Notes: a model not told the origin generated them from the letters alone. A stretch of DNA of 64,000 nt from an uncultured Bartonella sp. (GCA_946478235.1 CAMLBF010000001.1:186001-250000), one strand, 5' to 3'. Positions 1 through 8,631 are shown, numbered from the stretch's first letter. Numbers and translations: made by a program.

Positions 1-98
1 ATATGTCGACTCTCAACATTCCAATAATAAATGACGATTACGCGATATCAGTCGGCGCACAACTACAAAGTGTCGAAATCCATTTGGCAACAAAATAA
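1..98 (+). CDS. C-terminal end of a gene entering from the left (probable phage tail protein)
   Basis: The frame is open from the window edge to TAA at 96-98. It could be the tail of a longer protein or, from ATG at 3, a 31-residue peptide. It stops one base before the possible TTG start of the tail-collar gene, which is the tight packing typical of phage tail operons. The 31 visible residues (ending HLATK) match no family I can name. Assignment to a tail or baseplate gene rests on position only. Confidence 0.4.
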   Translation, partial: MSTLNIPIINDDYAISVGAQLQSVEIHLATK

Positions 99-1106
99 TT
101 GAGCCCAATCATGACAAGTATCATACCTAATCGATTAAATGGCGGCTTGCCTGTTCGCGATGAACATAACACCCCTATAATTCAACCAGATGTTCAAAAC
201 GCATATAATCCTGACAGAAATTATGATGTAACATGTGAGCTTAATTATTTGCCCTCAGATTGTAGGGCCAGAATGTCACCAGAACAAATTAACGGTTTTC
301 AATCAGAGATTATCGCTTTTGCAGAGGCTTTAACCCCTAATGGCAAATGGGATTGTAGCAAGCTTACAAACTTATCGGCTTCATTCAAACAATGGGTAAA
401 AGATAACCTTCCAGATTTTTCTCAATATATGCAGCAATCAATTTATGACCCGTCTGGTAAAGCAACAGATGCATTTTCTATGGGGAATATGAAAGAAACC
501 GATCTTTCAAAGATCATGACGTTACAAGAAAGACAATCTATAAAAGAGAATACTCTGGCAATAAATGAAATAAAAAAATTACTATCAGCTAACCGTATTC
601 CGGTGGGATTAGAAGCATGGACTCACATGTCCGTCCCTCCGGAAGGATGGTTAGCTGCTAATGGTGGTCTTTATAGTGTAGAAGCCTACCCAGAATTAGC
701 AAAACTATACGGTACAACATTTGGTGGTGATGGAGTGAATACCTTTAGGGTTCCCGACAGAAGGGGATATGTGCCGCGTGGTTGGGATAAGGGACGAGGT
801 ATCGATCCGGAAAGATCTCTCGGATCCGATCAAGACGATGCAATTAGGGACATTACCGGTTGGTTTGGTGAAGCTGTTTATAGCTATGATGGTATCACCA
901 TTTATGAACATGATACAACAGGTGGCGCTTTCGGAGAAGGACAACACTCAACAAATAAAATACGCAGTTTGGATAAAGTTCCAAGTGTCGCTTTTGATAA
1001 TTTCAATTATCCTGTGGGGTTTTATTTCAAAGCATCACATGTTGTGCCAACAGCACCAGAAAATCGCATGAAAAATTTTGCGGCATTATTTATCATAAAA
1101 TATTGA
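99..1106 (+). CDS. Phage tail fibre protein with tail-collar domain
   Basis: A 335-residue protein from TTG 99; ATG 111 (331 residues) is an alternative. Residues about 165-235 look like a phage tail-collar domain: the stretch PPEGWLAANGG, then YPELAKLYGTTFGGDG, then FRVPDRRGYVPRGWD is the usual signature. The C-terminus (KNFAALFIIKY) matches the end of such fibres, where the chain closes with a hydrophobic 'ALxxxIKY' strand. The N-terminal half is unassigned and would be the part that attaches to the tail. The next gene overlaps or abuts it and looks like a fibre-assembly chaperone, so the pair is a host-recognition cassette of a prophage or remnant. Receptor specificity cannot be told. Confidence 0.8.
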   Translation: MSPIMTSIIPNRLNGGLPVRDEHNTPIIQPDVQNAYNPDRNYDVTCELNYLPSDCRARMSPEQINGFQSEIIAFAEALTPNGKWDCSKLTNLSASFKQWVKDNLPDFSQYMQQSIYDPSGKATDAFSMGNMKETDLSKIMTLQERQSIKENTLAINEIKKLLSANRIPVGLEAWTHMSVPPEGWLAANGGLYSVEAYPELAKLYGTTFGGDGVNTFRVPDRRGYVPRGWDKGRGIDPERSLGSDQDDAIRDITGWFGEAVYSYDGITIYEHDTTGGAFGEGQHSTNKIRSLDKVPSVAFDNFNYPVGFYFKASHVVPTAPENRMKNFAALFIIKY

Positions 1107-1114
1107 GAGATAAA

Positions 1115-1858
1115 ATGATTGAAACACCTTGGTATCTCCAACCAAATACAATATTTCCAACTGTATATTGCTACCATGCGAAAACGGGAGAATTTATCAG
1201 TGAAGAACACTCATCCCCATCACCATTAGAAATCGGGATATTTGTTGCGCCTGCAAACAGTGTCAATATCGCTCCTCCGAAAGCAGGTAGACACCAAAAA
1301 CAAATATGGAATGGTGAAAAATGGATTATTATGCCTGATTTTCGGGGCGAAACTTGGTTTGACAAAAATGGAGCGCCTGTCGTCATTAAAGATCTTGGCA
1401 ATCCTGAAGAAAATGGATTAACGCCTACACTTCCAACGCCACCATTACCAAGCTTGCGGGAGTTGAAAAATATTCTCAAAACAGATGTTGATTTGGCTGC
1501 CGAATATGAACGATCGAAATATATTACCAATGGTATTGGTCAATCTATGATCTATGAGGAAAAGTATAGGCAAGCGGAGGATTATTACAAAAATTATACC
1601 TTAAACCAGCAGACACCGGATAAAATACCACAACAAAAAGAAGCTGATTACCTTCTCTTAAAAGCAAGCCTCGGTATAGATGGAGATACACTCATAGAGG
1701 TTGCAGAAACAATCATGCATTCTTATGCTCGATGGCAACGGATAGGTGCAGCTATCGAAGCTAAACGGTTGGAAACAAAGAAAAAAATAGAACATGCGGA
1801 AAGCATCATAGAGGTACAGTCTATTTTTAGTTCAATTCAATGGCCTTCGCTGTCCTAA
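1115..1858 (+). CDS. Tail fibre assembly-like protein
   Basis: About 247 residues from ATG 1115, which has a GAGAGA ribosome site just upstream. A TTG at 1103 would overlap the preceding stop. Residues about 65-95 (QIWNGEKWIIMPDFRG then ETWFDKNG) resemble the 'W.g..W....d.rg...y....G' strand of phage tail-fibre assembly chaperones and related DUF4376-type proteins. The C-terminal 120 residues are charged and probably helical. Placement directly after the collar fibre supports a fibre-folding role. The family call is from recognition of this motif and context, not from a search. Confidence 0.6.
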   Translation: MIETPWYLQPNTIFPTVYCYHAKTGEFISEEHSSPSPLEIGIFVAPANSVNIAPPKAGRHQKQIWNGEKWIIMPDFRGETWFDKNGAPVVIKDLGNPEENGLTPTLPTPPLPSLRELKNILKTDVDLAAEYERSKYITNGIGQSMIYEEKYRQAEDYYKNYTLNQQTPDKIPQQKEADYLLLKASLGIDGDTLIEVAETIMHSYARWQRIGAAIEAKRLETKKKIEHAESIIEVQSIFSSIQWPSLS

Positions 1859-2686
1859 AACGCACGTCACTAATCATAAATCATATGACTTGGTCTGCTC
1901 CCCTTGAAAAGGGTAAAAATAATTTTATTGCTAAGTATAAATAAAATATTAGATATTGGAGTCTAAAATCAAATCTATACTTATATATGCCCTAACTTTT
2001 AGAACAATTATATTTATCAGTGGGATAATCCTGTTGTTCATGAAAAATATAAGAATGGTGGGTATGTGCCTGATACACTTCAATCCATATTTTTATTAGT
2101 TGGGTTTACGCAATTTTGCTTCATTCAGATTACGACGATACCTATATCGATGATATGCATCAAACAGCTCTATTCTCCGCAAAATGCAATAAATGCATCA
2201 AAAGATCGGTCTTCTTCGAATGCCATTGAAAAATAATTAGCATCGACCACACGATATACAATTACTTATAAGAAAAAATATTTTTTCAATTGAATATTTT
2301 ATCGTATGTTTTGAAATGTAAAACCGACATTACCTATATGAATAGACTGTATTAACTAGCTATATAAATTTGGGTTCACACAGCAAAACAATCATTAAGG
2401 AATTTGGCATCAAATCCGATAAAATGATTAAAGGCCATATTCTTTTACACGTCTCTGGAAATTTCGCATATTTCACATAATGTTATAAATTGGAACTGAG
2501 TTTCGCACTAACGGTACCTCACCTACTATTATTCATAATAAATAGCCCCAAATTCTTATTACGTTTATCCAATTGTTCTATTGACTTAATAAACCACAAC
2601 ATATAGAGCTCCTATCCCTGTCACAGACACATAATTTTACCGCTCTGTTTATGATTTGTAATTGATCATCAGTATTTGACTATTGT
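1859..2686. other. 828-bp AT-rich gap with decayed coding remnants
   Basis: No intact gene is visible between the tail-fibre genes and the glycosyltransferase module. It holds a frameshifted membrane-protein remnant (1956-2236, separate entry), a plus-strand run of about 35 codons near 2370-2480 with no start or recognisable family, and a 27-codon minus-strand ORF at 2519-2602 with a GGAG upstream that I do not trust. The stretch is very AT-rich and stop-rich in all frames, as expected for decayed phage DNA. Confidence 0.6.
1956..2236 (+). pseudogene. Frameshifted small membrane protein, unknown family
   Basis: Two overlapping plus-strand frames together look like one small membrane protein. 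The first (TTG 1956 to TAG 2097) gives a charged start then a hydrophobic segment (about LIYALTFRTIIFISGIILLF). The second (open from 2003 to TAA 2234) gives a hydrophilic loop (HEKYKNGGYVPDT), a second hydrophobic segment around QSIFLLVGFTQFCFIQ, and a polar tail. Joining them needs one frameshift near 2030-2045. A two-segment protein beside phage genes could be a holin, but I do not recognise it. Confidence 0.35.
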
Positions 2687-2701
2687 GTGAGGGAGCAAAC
2701 A

Positions 2702-4198
2702 GTGGAATCTAGTTTATATAAGCGTTTAGAAAATAAATTTAATAATAATGTACATTACCTTATAAAAGAAATTCCACTTTTTCTGAAAGATAACTATCTA
2801 TTTTTATGTGTATTTTGTGCATTTTTGTGGTTGTTCTACTCTTTTTATCCAGGCACAGTTGCCAATGATTCATTCGATGTATTAACTGAAGCAGCTCATC
2901 ACACTATAGGAAATTGGCATTCTCCACTTTTAGCAAGATTTTGGCAACTTATTTTATCCACAACCAGTATAAAAGGTATATATGTACTAATACCTTTGAG
3001 CATGACTTGTTTAGGATTGTATATAATCGCGAGAAATATTTCAAAGGGACTTTTTACAGGTCTTATATGCATACTAATATTGTTTATTCCTCCCGTTTTT
3101 GTTTTCGTAACTGTTGCGTTGAAAGACACTTATCTAGCTTCATTTATCTTTTTGATATCAGCACTGATGATTGATGGAGCAATTTCAGACAAAAAGAAAA
3201 CTGTATCATTTTATTTGTATTCGGTGTTCATTCTAGTATGTTGTTTTTATGTGCGTTCCAACGGGTGCTTCATTGCGGTTCCGCTACTAGTCGCAATATT
3301 TATGGGATGGAAAGCTCCTATTATATATCGTTACATCTCATGCCTTGTTCTTGTGCTCTGCGTTATAGTATCGACCCCACTTGTTGATTTCAAATTATTG
3401 GGTGCTCGGGATGATACTCCGGAATTCTCGCTGATGCTTTTTGATATCGGAGGCGTGGCAAAACAGACAGGGGTTTCTACACTTCCAGATATTCCCGGTG
3501 TTCCTGATCAAGTTAGCGTATTCAAAATTTACTATAACCCCGCACAATGGGATCCGCTTCAAAAACATTTTGGTTCCTATTTCTTGGGACTAAAGGATTT
3601 ATATGTTGGGAAAGATCCGGAACGCTTCGCACAACTCAAACACGACGTCCGTAAAGCTTGGATTACAGCCATAGCGCAACATCCAATAGCTTACTTAAAA
3701 CATCGACTGTCTCACTTTAACCGTTTTATAGACTATCAAGGACATCGGCCTGCTTATCGACCGATTTATATCAAAACGGTTGGCTTCACTGTTGAATATC
3801 GCGATCCTGACCCTTCGCTCGTTTACTTGGTTGAGCCTCCTCGGTTGTGGAATTCTGTTATTAATATGGATTTAGCAAACCAATTCTGGTTCCACCCTTA
3901 TGTAAGTTTACTTATTCTGTTGTTTTTCTATCTTTCAACACTCGCCACCAGCGATCGTTTTAATAGAACATTGAATGTTGTCGCTTTTTCCGGCTTGATC
4001 TACCTTGTCGGCTTCTTATTCGTCGGTGTTTCAAGTGACTTCCGGTATTCTTATCCGAGCTTGCTGTTAAGCATTCTATGTATTCTAGCAGCTTTCGGTT
4101 ACTATAGTCAGAAGCATGAAGTGTTCGGAACAAAGAAAACAAGGATTATAGCAGCCTCGGTCACTATACCTTTATTTTTAATAGGCATAGTCTTATAA
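2702..4198 (+). CDS. Polytopic membrane protein, probable GT-C type glycosyltransferase of a serotype-conversion module
   Basis: About 498 residues from GTG 2702, which has a strong GAGGGAG site 6 bases upstream; GTG 2687 is in frame but has none. There are around ten hydrophobic segments. A first outward loop carries acidic and histidine residues (GTVANDSFDVL, then HHTIGNWHSP at about 60-80), as in lipid-linked sugar transferases of the GtrII/DUF6020 style. A large soluble loop lies at about residues 235-395. Four bases downstream starts a GtrB-like polyprenyl-phosphate glycosyltransferase, so the pair probably loads a sugar on a lipid carrier and transfers it to a surface polysaccharide. 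The membrane topology is clear; the exact family is inferred. Confidence 0.6.
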   Translation: MESSLYKRLENKFNNNVHYLIKEIPLFLKDNYLFLCVFCAFLWLFYSFYPGTVANDSFDVLTEAAHHTIGNWHSPLLARFWQLILSTTSIKGIYVLIPLSMTCLGLYIIARNISKGLFTGLICILILFIPPVFVFVTVALKDTYLASFIFLISALMIDGAISDKKKTVSFYLYSVFILVCCFYVRSNGCFIAVPLLVAIFMGWKAPIIYRYISCLVLVLCVIVSTPLVDFKLLGARDDTPEFSLMLFDIGGVAKQTGVSTLPDIPGVPDQVSVFKIYYNPAQWDPLQKHFGSYFLGLKDLYVGKDPERFAQLKHDVRKAWITAIAQHPIAYLKHRLSHFNRFIDYQGHRPAYRPIYIKTVGFTVEYRDPDPSLVYLVEPPRLWNSVINMDLANQFWFHPYVSLLILLFFYLSTLATSDRFNRTLNVVAFSGLIYLVGFLFVGVSSDFRYSYPSLLLSILCILAAFGYYSQKHEVFGTKKTRIIAASVTIPLFLIGIVL

Positions 4199-4247
4199 GT
4201 TAGTGACTTTGGAACTTTCGACATCTGATATTAACTGGAAGAAAAAT

Positions 4248-5162
4248 ATGGAAAAGTGTTCGATCGCAGTTGTTATTCCTTGTTATAATGAGGAAATCAC
4301 CGTCAAGTCTGTCATCACGGATGCGAAGCGTTACATTAAGGACGCAACAATTTATGTCTATGATAATAATTCTTCTGATGACACCATAAAAATAGCAAAA
4401 GAAGCTGGTGCAATCGTCCGTAGTGAAAAACGACAAGGCAAAGGCAACGTCATCAAACGCGCATTCAGAGAACTCGAAGAAGATGTGATATTGATTGTCG
4501 ATGGCGATTCAACTTATGATTTATCCATCGCCCAATCTGCGATTGACAAATTTATTGATGAAAAGCTTGACTATATGAATATCCGGCGGGTTTCCGAAGC
4601 AAAAGAGTCCTATCCTTTTGGCCATCGTTTCGGAAATAAAGCGCTAACCGGTGCAATACAGTTTATCTTCGGTCGGCAAATTACGGATATGTTATCCGGA
4701 TATAAGATTTTTTCGCATAAATTCGTCAAATCATTTCCTATTTCTTCCAATGGTTTTGAAATCGAAACAGAAGTTACTGTTCATGCTTTAGAAATGAATG
4801 TTGCACTAGATGAAATCGAAGCCCCCTACGGAGAACGTCCGGAAGGTTCCGAAAGCAAGCTTTCAACGATTAAAGACGGTTTTCTGGTAGGTGTTACCAT
4901 CATCCGCCTCATCCAGTTGGAACGTCCTTTTATGTTCTATTCCATCGTTGCATTGTTGTTCTGGATTCTATCACTTGCCTGTGGCATTCCCGTAATTACC
5001 GAATATGCAAGAAGTGGACTGGTTCCACGTTTGCCAACAACAATTCTTGCAGGCTTTCTTGGTATATTGGGAGCTATGAGCTTTATGGTTGCTCTCATTC
5101 TGGATCTCGTCAAGAAAACTCGCGCTGATATGAAGAAACTTGCTTATCTTGCGATAAAATAA
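4248..5162 (+). CDS. Family 2 glycosyltransferase, GtrB/DPM1-like (polyprenyl-phosphate sugar synthase)
   Basis: About 304 residues from ATG 4248, preceded by GGAAG; GTG 4203 is a 15-codon longer option. The GT-A domain starts at once with SIAVVIPCYNEE, followed by VYDNNSSDDT, GKGNVIKRAF and the metal-binding VDGDSTYD. The acceptor region has DMLSGYKIFS and NGFEIETE. Two C-terminal hydrophobic helices (from about FYSIVALLFW and from about LAGFLGILGA) anchor it, as in GtrB proteins. Expected reaction: sugar nucleotide plus undecaprenyl phosphate, giving the lipid-linked sugar for the upstream membrane transferase. Phage neighbours suggest a lysogenic-conversion cassette. No GtrA flippase gene is visible. 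Confidence 0.8.
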   Translation: MEKCSIAVVIPCYNEEITVKSVITDAKRYIKDATIYVYDNNSSDDTIKIAKEAGAIVRSEKRQGKGNVIKRAFRELEEDVILIVDGDSTYDLSIAQSAIDKFIDEKLDYMNIRRVSEAKESYPFGHRFGNKALTGAIQFIFGRQITDMLSGYKIFSHKFVKSFPISSNGFEIETEVTVHALEMNVALDEIEAPYGERPEGSESKLSTIKDGFLVGVTIIRLIQLERPFMFYSIVALLFWILSLACGIPVITEYARSGLVPRLPTTILAGFLGILGAMSFMVALILDLVKKTRADMKKLAYLAIK

Positions 5163-5429
5163 CAAACATTATTATAAGTGAATAATAGTTTTCTGGATAT
5201 TGGTTTCATCTGTATATCATCCCTATAAGCGCCGGATCATTACGAAAGATATAATAAAGTTCTATTGTTCTGAATTGCCAAGGAGAAGCACTTTCTGTTC
5301 TCGCCTGAGATAATATACGATCTTTCGGCCAAAGCCGGAAATTTTTTAATTTGAATTCTAAAGCATAACCCCACTTTTGTGGGGGGTTTTATCACCTTGA
5401 TGTATCGCGTCGAACGAAAACATGATAAT
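5163..5429. other. Gap after the glycosyltransferase pair
   Basis: Apart from the terminator at 5369-5390 no gene or recognisable element is seen. It leads directly into the broken endolysin. Confidence 0.5.
5369..5390 (+). terminator. Rho-independent terminator after the glycosyltransferase module
   Basis: A perfect CCCCAC/GTGGGG stem with a TTTT loop (5369-5384), then GG and TTTT. It lies about 205 bases after the GT2 gene and is the first stop signal on that strand. Confidence 0.65.
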
Positions 5430-5876
5430 ACAACAATTAAGACATCATGAACTTGAAAAACTAAAAAATACGAAGGTCTCAAAACCAAAATTTATAAGGA
5501 TGCAAGAGCTGTGTCTGGGCAATCACCTCTATGGACACAGGTCATGACTGGTTCTCCAGTTCCTTGCCGTGAAATAACTATCACAACTGCGGTAGCGGAA
5601 AGTATTCACTTGAAAGGTCTTACACAATATGAAGCGGCTAACGCGGACAAGGTAAAAGTCAGGCGCAACGACAATGAATTCGCCACTCTGATATCAATTG
5701 TTTTTAATGTCGATATCGATATTCCAAAAATTCAATTCTTCTAAAAAATCAACAACAGCAATTTTAACTTGGTTCCGCCATAATTGATAAAATGGTTCAA
5801 AGCTGGCAGCAAAAAAGCCAAAACTCTCTTCAACGAATTGTCAACTGAAGCCAAGCAGAAGGCTATCTTTGGATGA
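5430..5876 (+). pseudogene. Broken phage lysozyme/endolysin (GH24-like)
   Basis: Pieces of a phage lysozyme appear in order but in different frames. At 5469-5504 the frame reads YEGLKTKIYKDA, with ELEKLK just before it one frame off. At 5513-5551 another frame reads VWAITSMDTGHDW, the place of the usual 'VWTIGYGHTG'. Back in the first frame, 5658-5724 gives VKVRRNDNEFATLISIVFNV, the usual 'V.l...QFdALVSFvFN'. Then come TAA 5742, KINNSNFNLVPP, TAA 5781, and LIKWFKAGSKKAKTL, the usual 'W.kAGgk...GL'. The last part reads LVN-stop-SQAEGYLW in a shifted frame, the usual 'LvnRR.aE..Lw'. An intact-looking 77-codon ORF inside it (GTG 5511 to TAA 5742) is only a fragment of this gene. Confidence 0.75.
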
Positions 5877-6660
5877 AAAGCACCTTTGTTACTTGAAAAA
5901 ATGTCCTACCGGAACAAAAATAATCAACGCAATATTCAACTAGTCGGGTTATCAACGCTGCTTCCAGCTTGACCAGTGCCGCCAACGGTTCGGGACGGTT
6001 ACAATGAATACTCGCGCGGCAATCATGGTCATTAGCGTTGTTATTGGCAGTTTCTAGCTTTCCAAAGTATTTATTTTATCGTTCCATTTTTCCGACATGG
6101 ATTTTTAACCTAGATTTTTCCCGTTAGGAGAGTCGATTAAAATTTCAATGGTGTTTTTTTAGTCGCGGATGTTTCTTAATAGCATTTTTACATGGCTCAT
6201 CTAATCGCTTCCATTGGATATAACCATCGAAGATGTAAAAATTTGGCTTGCCAACTCCATTCTGTTTCACCTTCTAACATCCAATAGCACTCCCCCTCAG
6301 CATTGAGTTTGCCTTTTCTAATAAATTTTTCTTATTTTCAATTTCGTCTTTTCTGACCAATTGGCAAACCGATTTTTCAAAACCATCATTTTGCCTATCA
6401 TTGATGTGGTCTAATGTCATGCCAGTTCGTAGCCATCAACATTATCCAATTCTATAGCTATCACATTTTGTTTTGACGATATCCATCAATACTATTTTGT
6501 TTTTTCATTATATTTTATGCAGCTATATAATACGGTACAAATATTTAGATGATATATTATTAAATTTTTTTAAAATATTTAACTTTTATTATACTATTAA
6601 TAACATTGATATTTAATTATAAAATAATATTTTTTTGTCTGGAGATTTATCTTCAATAAA
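5877..6660. other. Decayed phage-like DNA without an intact gene
   Basis: Nothing intact is seen between the endolysin remnant and the promoter at 6667. A short plus-strand piece at 6004-6057 (MNTRAAIMVISVVIGSF, then stop) is hydrophobic and could be the start of a holin-like gene, but is too short to call. The minus strand carries one interrupted reading frame (6145-6420, separate entry). From 6520 to 6660 the sequence is almost pure A/T. Confidence 0.5.
6145..6420 (-). pseudogene. Interrupted 91-codon reading frame, unknown function
   Basis: From ATG at 6420 the minus strand reads MTLDHINDRQNDGFEKSV and on for 48 codons, hits TAG at 6276-6274, and continues in the same frame for 42 codons (including KPNFYIFDGYIQWKRLDEP) to TGA at 6147-6145. 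The composition (charged, Lys-rich, with a central helix and a Tyr/Phe/Trp strand) is protein-like, while the other frames are not. I do not recognise a family. It may be a phage regulatory or replication gene killed by one stop, or chance. Confidence 0.35.
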
Positions 6661-6666
6661 AATTTA

Positions 6667-6694
6667 TTGACAAATAAAAAAATGTATATTTTAT
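6667..6694 (+). promoter_or_regulatory. Promoter of the cupin-monooxygenase operon
   Basis: A perfect -35 hexamer TTGACA at 6667-6672, a 16-base spacer, and TTTTAT at 6689-6694 as a possible -10. The palindromic operator at 6704-6719 sits at the expected transcription start, where a bound repressor would block the polymerase. Confidence 0.55.
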
Positions 6695-6703
6695 CCCATT
6701 ATC

Positions 6704-6719
6704 GGAAACGATCGTTTCC
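6704..6719. promoter_or_regulatory. Palindromic operator, probable TetR binding site 1
   Basis: GGAAACGATCGTTTCC is a perfect 16-bp palindrome. It lies just after the -10 and 32 bases before the cupin start codon. The same sequence with one change (GGAAATGATCGTTTCC, 9326-9341) lies before the MFS pump. The TetR gene between the two target genes is the obvious candidate to bind both. Confidence 0.75.
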
Positions 6720-6751
6720 TAAGCATTTAAGACATTTTGAGGAGTAAAATA

Positions 6752-7504
6752 ATGAAAAATTTTTTGATGAAAGTCGGGAGTATGAGTTTACTGATTTTCG
6801 CTTCTGCAACATCAATTGCTTGTACTCAAGAATATACTCAATTTGAATTTCCGGTTTTGGAAAAAACAGCTAATGAACCTTTGATTCTTGGCCCCGCTGG
6901 TGAAACATTTGAATTTATCCAAACTGGCGAAAAGACATGTGATAAATTTCTATTTGCTAAATTAACGGTGCCACCAAGTTTTGGACCACCGCCTCATATT
7001 CATCATTGGACTGACGAATGGTTTTATGCGCCAAATGGTGGCATAACAATCATGATGGGAGAAGGTAATTACCCTGATATCAACAAATATCCAGGGCATG
7101 GTGCCGATAAAACAGTTTTACATATGATTCAGATGCGACCGAAAGAACTATTTTACGGTCCCCGTTTCATGGTTCATGGTTTCTTGAATCACACGAATAA
7201 ACCGGCAACGTTGTATCTGGTTTGGCGTCCCGATAGGCCTGATATGTCTATCCTACCGTACTTTAAAAGATCTGGAACAATAAGGGACTTGAATAATCCC
7301 AACCCGCAACCGAGTACAATGGCTGCCATTCGCTTTGTTTCCATGGCACCCGAATATGGAATAAATCAGAGCACTAACTTTTGGGAGTATGTCGATAAAG
7401 TCGTAGAAGATAAAGCTGGCACACATATGATGGATAACCACCAACAAGAATTACTTAACCTCATAGAGGATAGCAGAGCTTGCCAAAAAGGGGAGAATAA
7501 ATGA
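6752..7504 (+). CDS. Exported cupin-domain protein
   Basis: About 250 residues from ATG 6752, which has GAGGAG 7 bases upstream; a TTG at 6737 overlaps that site. The first ~25 residues form a Sec signal peptide (KNFLMKVGSMSLLIFASATS, then IAC), so it should act in the periplasm or be lipidated; the SIAC motif is a poor lipobox. The cupin metal site is visible: HIHHWTDEWFY at about 89-99 (two or three His plus Glu) and a later His in GPRFMVHGF. This is the quercetinase-like type that oxidises or isomerises small ring compounds. Its stop overlaps the start of the FAD monooxygenase (ATGA). The substrate is unknown. Confidence 0.75.
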   Translation: MKNFLMKVGSMSLLIFASATSIACTQEYTQFEFPVLEKTANEPLILGPAGETFEFIQTGEKTCDKFLFAKLTVPPSFGPPPHIHHWTDEWFYAPNGGITIMMGEGNYPDINKYPGHGADKTVLHMIQMRPKELFYGPRFMVHGFLNHTNKPATLYLVWRPDRPDMSILPYFKRSGTIRDLNNPNPQPSTMAAIRFVSMAPEYGINQSTNFWEYVDKVVEDKAGTHMMDNHQQELLNLIEDSRACQKGENK

Positions 7505-8619
7505 CAGACATAGCAATTATCGGTTGTGGTCTCGGCGGTTCTGCTTTGTCAGTTATGATGCAAAATTCTGGTTATAATATCCAGATTTTTGAACGCGCCC
7601 ACGCTTTTGAAAGAATGGGAGCTGGCATCCACCTTTCGTCAAATTTAATGTATATAATGGAAGAAATCGGCGTCACTAAACAGCTAGAAGAAAAAGGCTG
7701 GAAACCTGACGGATTTGTAAGCCGAGATGCATATAGCAATGATATTCTAAACATACTGAACTTGGGGAATGAAATAAAAGCTTTATACGGTGTTCCTTAT
7801 CTTACAATACATAGGAGTGACTTTCATGAAGCTATGGTTGCTAAAATTAGGACAGAAAATATCCATATGGGAAAAAAATTAGTTTCTGCATATGATGACG
7901 GTAATAAGGTTCATTTGCAGTTTGAAGACGGCAGTAAATACCAAGCAGATTTAGTGATTGGTGCTGATGGGTTAGCATCTGTAGTTAAGAACAATATAGT
8001 TGATACCCATCTACCTACCTACACGGGGCAAGCAGCATTCAGGGGATTGGTTGATGTGGCCAAGTTACACCCTCAAATGAATGACAATGTTAACAAATGG
8101 TTTGGTCGGGATAAAAAGTTTATAATCGGCTATTATCTTGATCAGAAAAAGACGCAATTTTATTATGTTGCAGGCTTTTCTTATCCATCTTGGCCAACTG
8201 ATCTTTCATTACAATCGGCAAATAAAAATGACGTTTTACAAGCTTTTGATGATTTCCATGACATACCAAAATCAATGCTTGCATTGACTAACAGTGTCAC
8301 GCTGTGGCCCTTACATGAAAGAGAACCGAGCACGACATGGAAGAAAGGTAGACTGGTACTTATAGGAGATGCATGTCATCCGATGCGACCTCATATGATG
8401 TCTGGAGCCTCAATGGCAATCGAGGACGCAGCCGTATTGGTCAAATGTTTGAAAGAATATGGTTTGAAACATTATGGTGATGCATTTGAACAATATCAGA
8501 ATAAACGTTCAGATCGCACGGCGCTTGTCCAAAAAATATCTAGCGCAAATACTTGGTTGAAAGAAAAAACCGATACCGATTGGTTATTTAAATATAACGC
8601 TCTGGAAGTTGCTATCTAA
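7501..8619 (+). CDS. FAD-dependent monooxygenase (aromatic hydroxylase type)
   Basis: 372 residues. The N-terminal FAD site is IIGCGLGGSALS with the ribose-binding acid in IFERA. The middle DG motif is GADGLASVVK. The second FAD motif is GDACHPMRP with SGASMAIEDA. This is the group A flavoprotein hydroxylase pattern (salicylate or 6-hydroxynicotinate hydroxylase, or TetX-like enzymes), using NAD(P)H and O2 in the cytosol. Translation is coupled to the cupin gene by a 4-base overlap. With a TetR regulator and an efflux pump following, the likely role is modification of a toxic aromatic compound or antibiotic, but the substrate cannot be read from sequence. Confidence 0.85.
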   Translation: MTDIAIIGCGLGGSALSVMMQNSGYNIQIFERAHAFERMGAGIHLSSNLMYIMEEIGVTKQLEEKGWKPDGFVSRDAYSNDILNILNLGNEIKALYGVPYLTIHRSDFHEAMVAKIRTENIHMGKKLVSAYDDGNKVHLQFEDGSKYQADLVIGADGLASVVKNNIVDTHLPTYTGQAAFRGLVDVAKLHPQMNDNVNKWFGRDKKFIIGYYLDQKKTQFYYVAGFSYPSWPTDLSLQSANKNDVLQAFDDFHDIPKSMLALTNSVTLWPLHEREPSTTWKKGRLVLIGDACHPMRPHMMSGASMAIEDAAVLVKCLKEYGLKHYGDAFEQYQNKRSDRTALVQKISSANTWLKEKTDTDWLFKYNALEVAI

Positions 8620-8631
8620 AAAATATAGAAT

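Noticed and set aside
2519-2602. 27-codon minus-strand ORF with GGAG upstream
   Set aside because: Too short to tell from chance in a decayed AT-rich stretch.
5511-5744. 77-codon plus-strand ORF as a gene
   Set aside because: It is a fragment of the broken endolysin, with a weak GTG start and no ribosome site.
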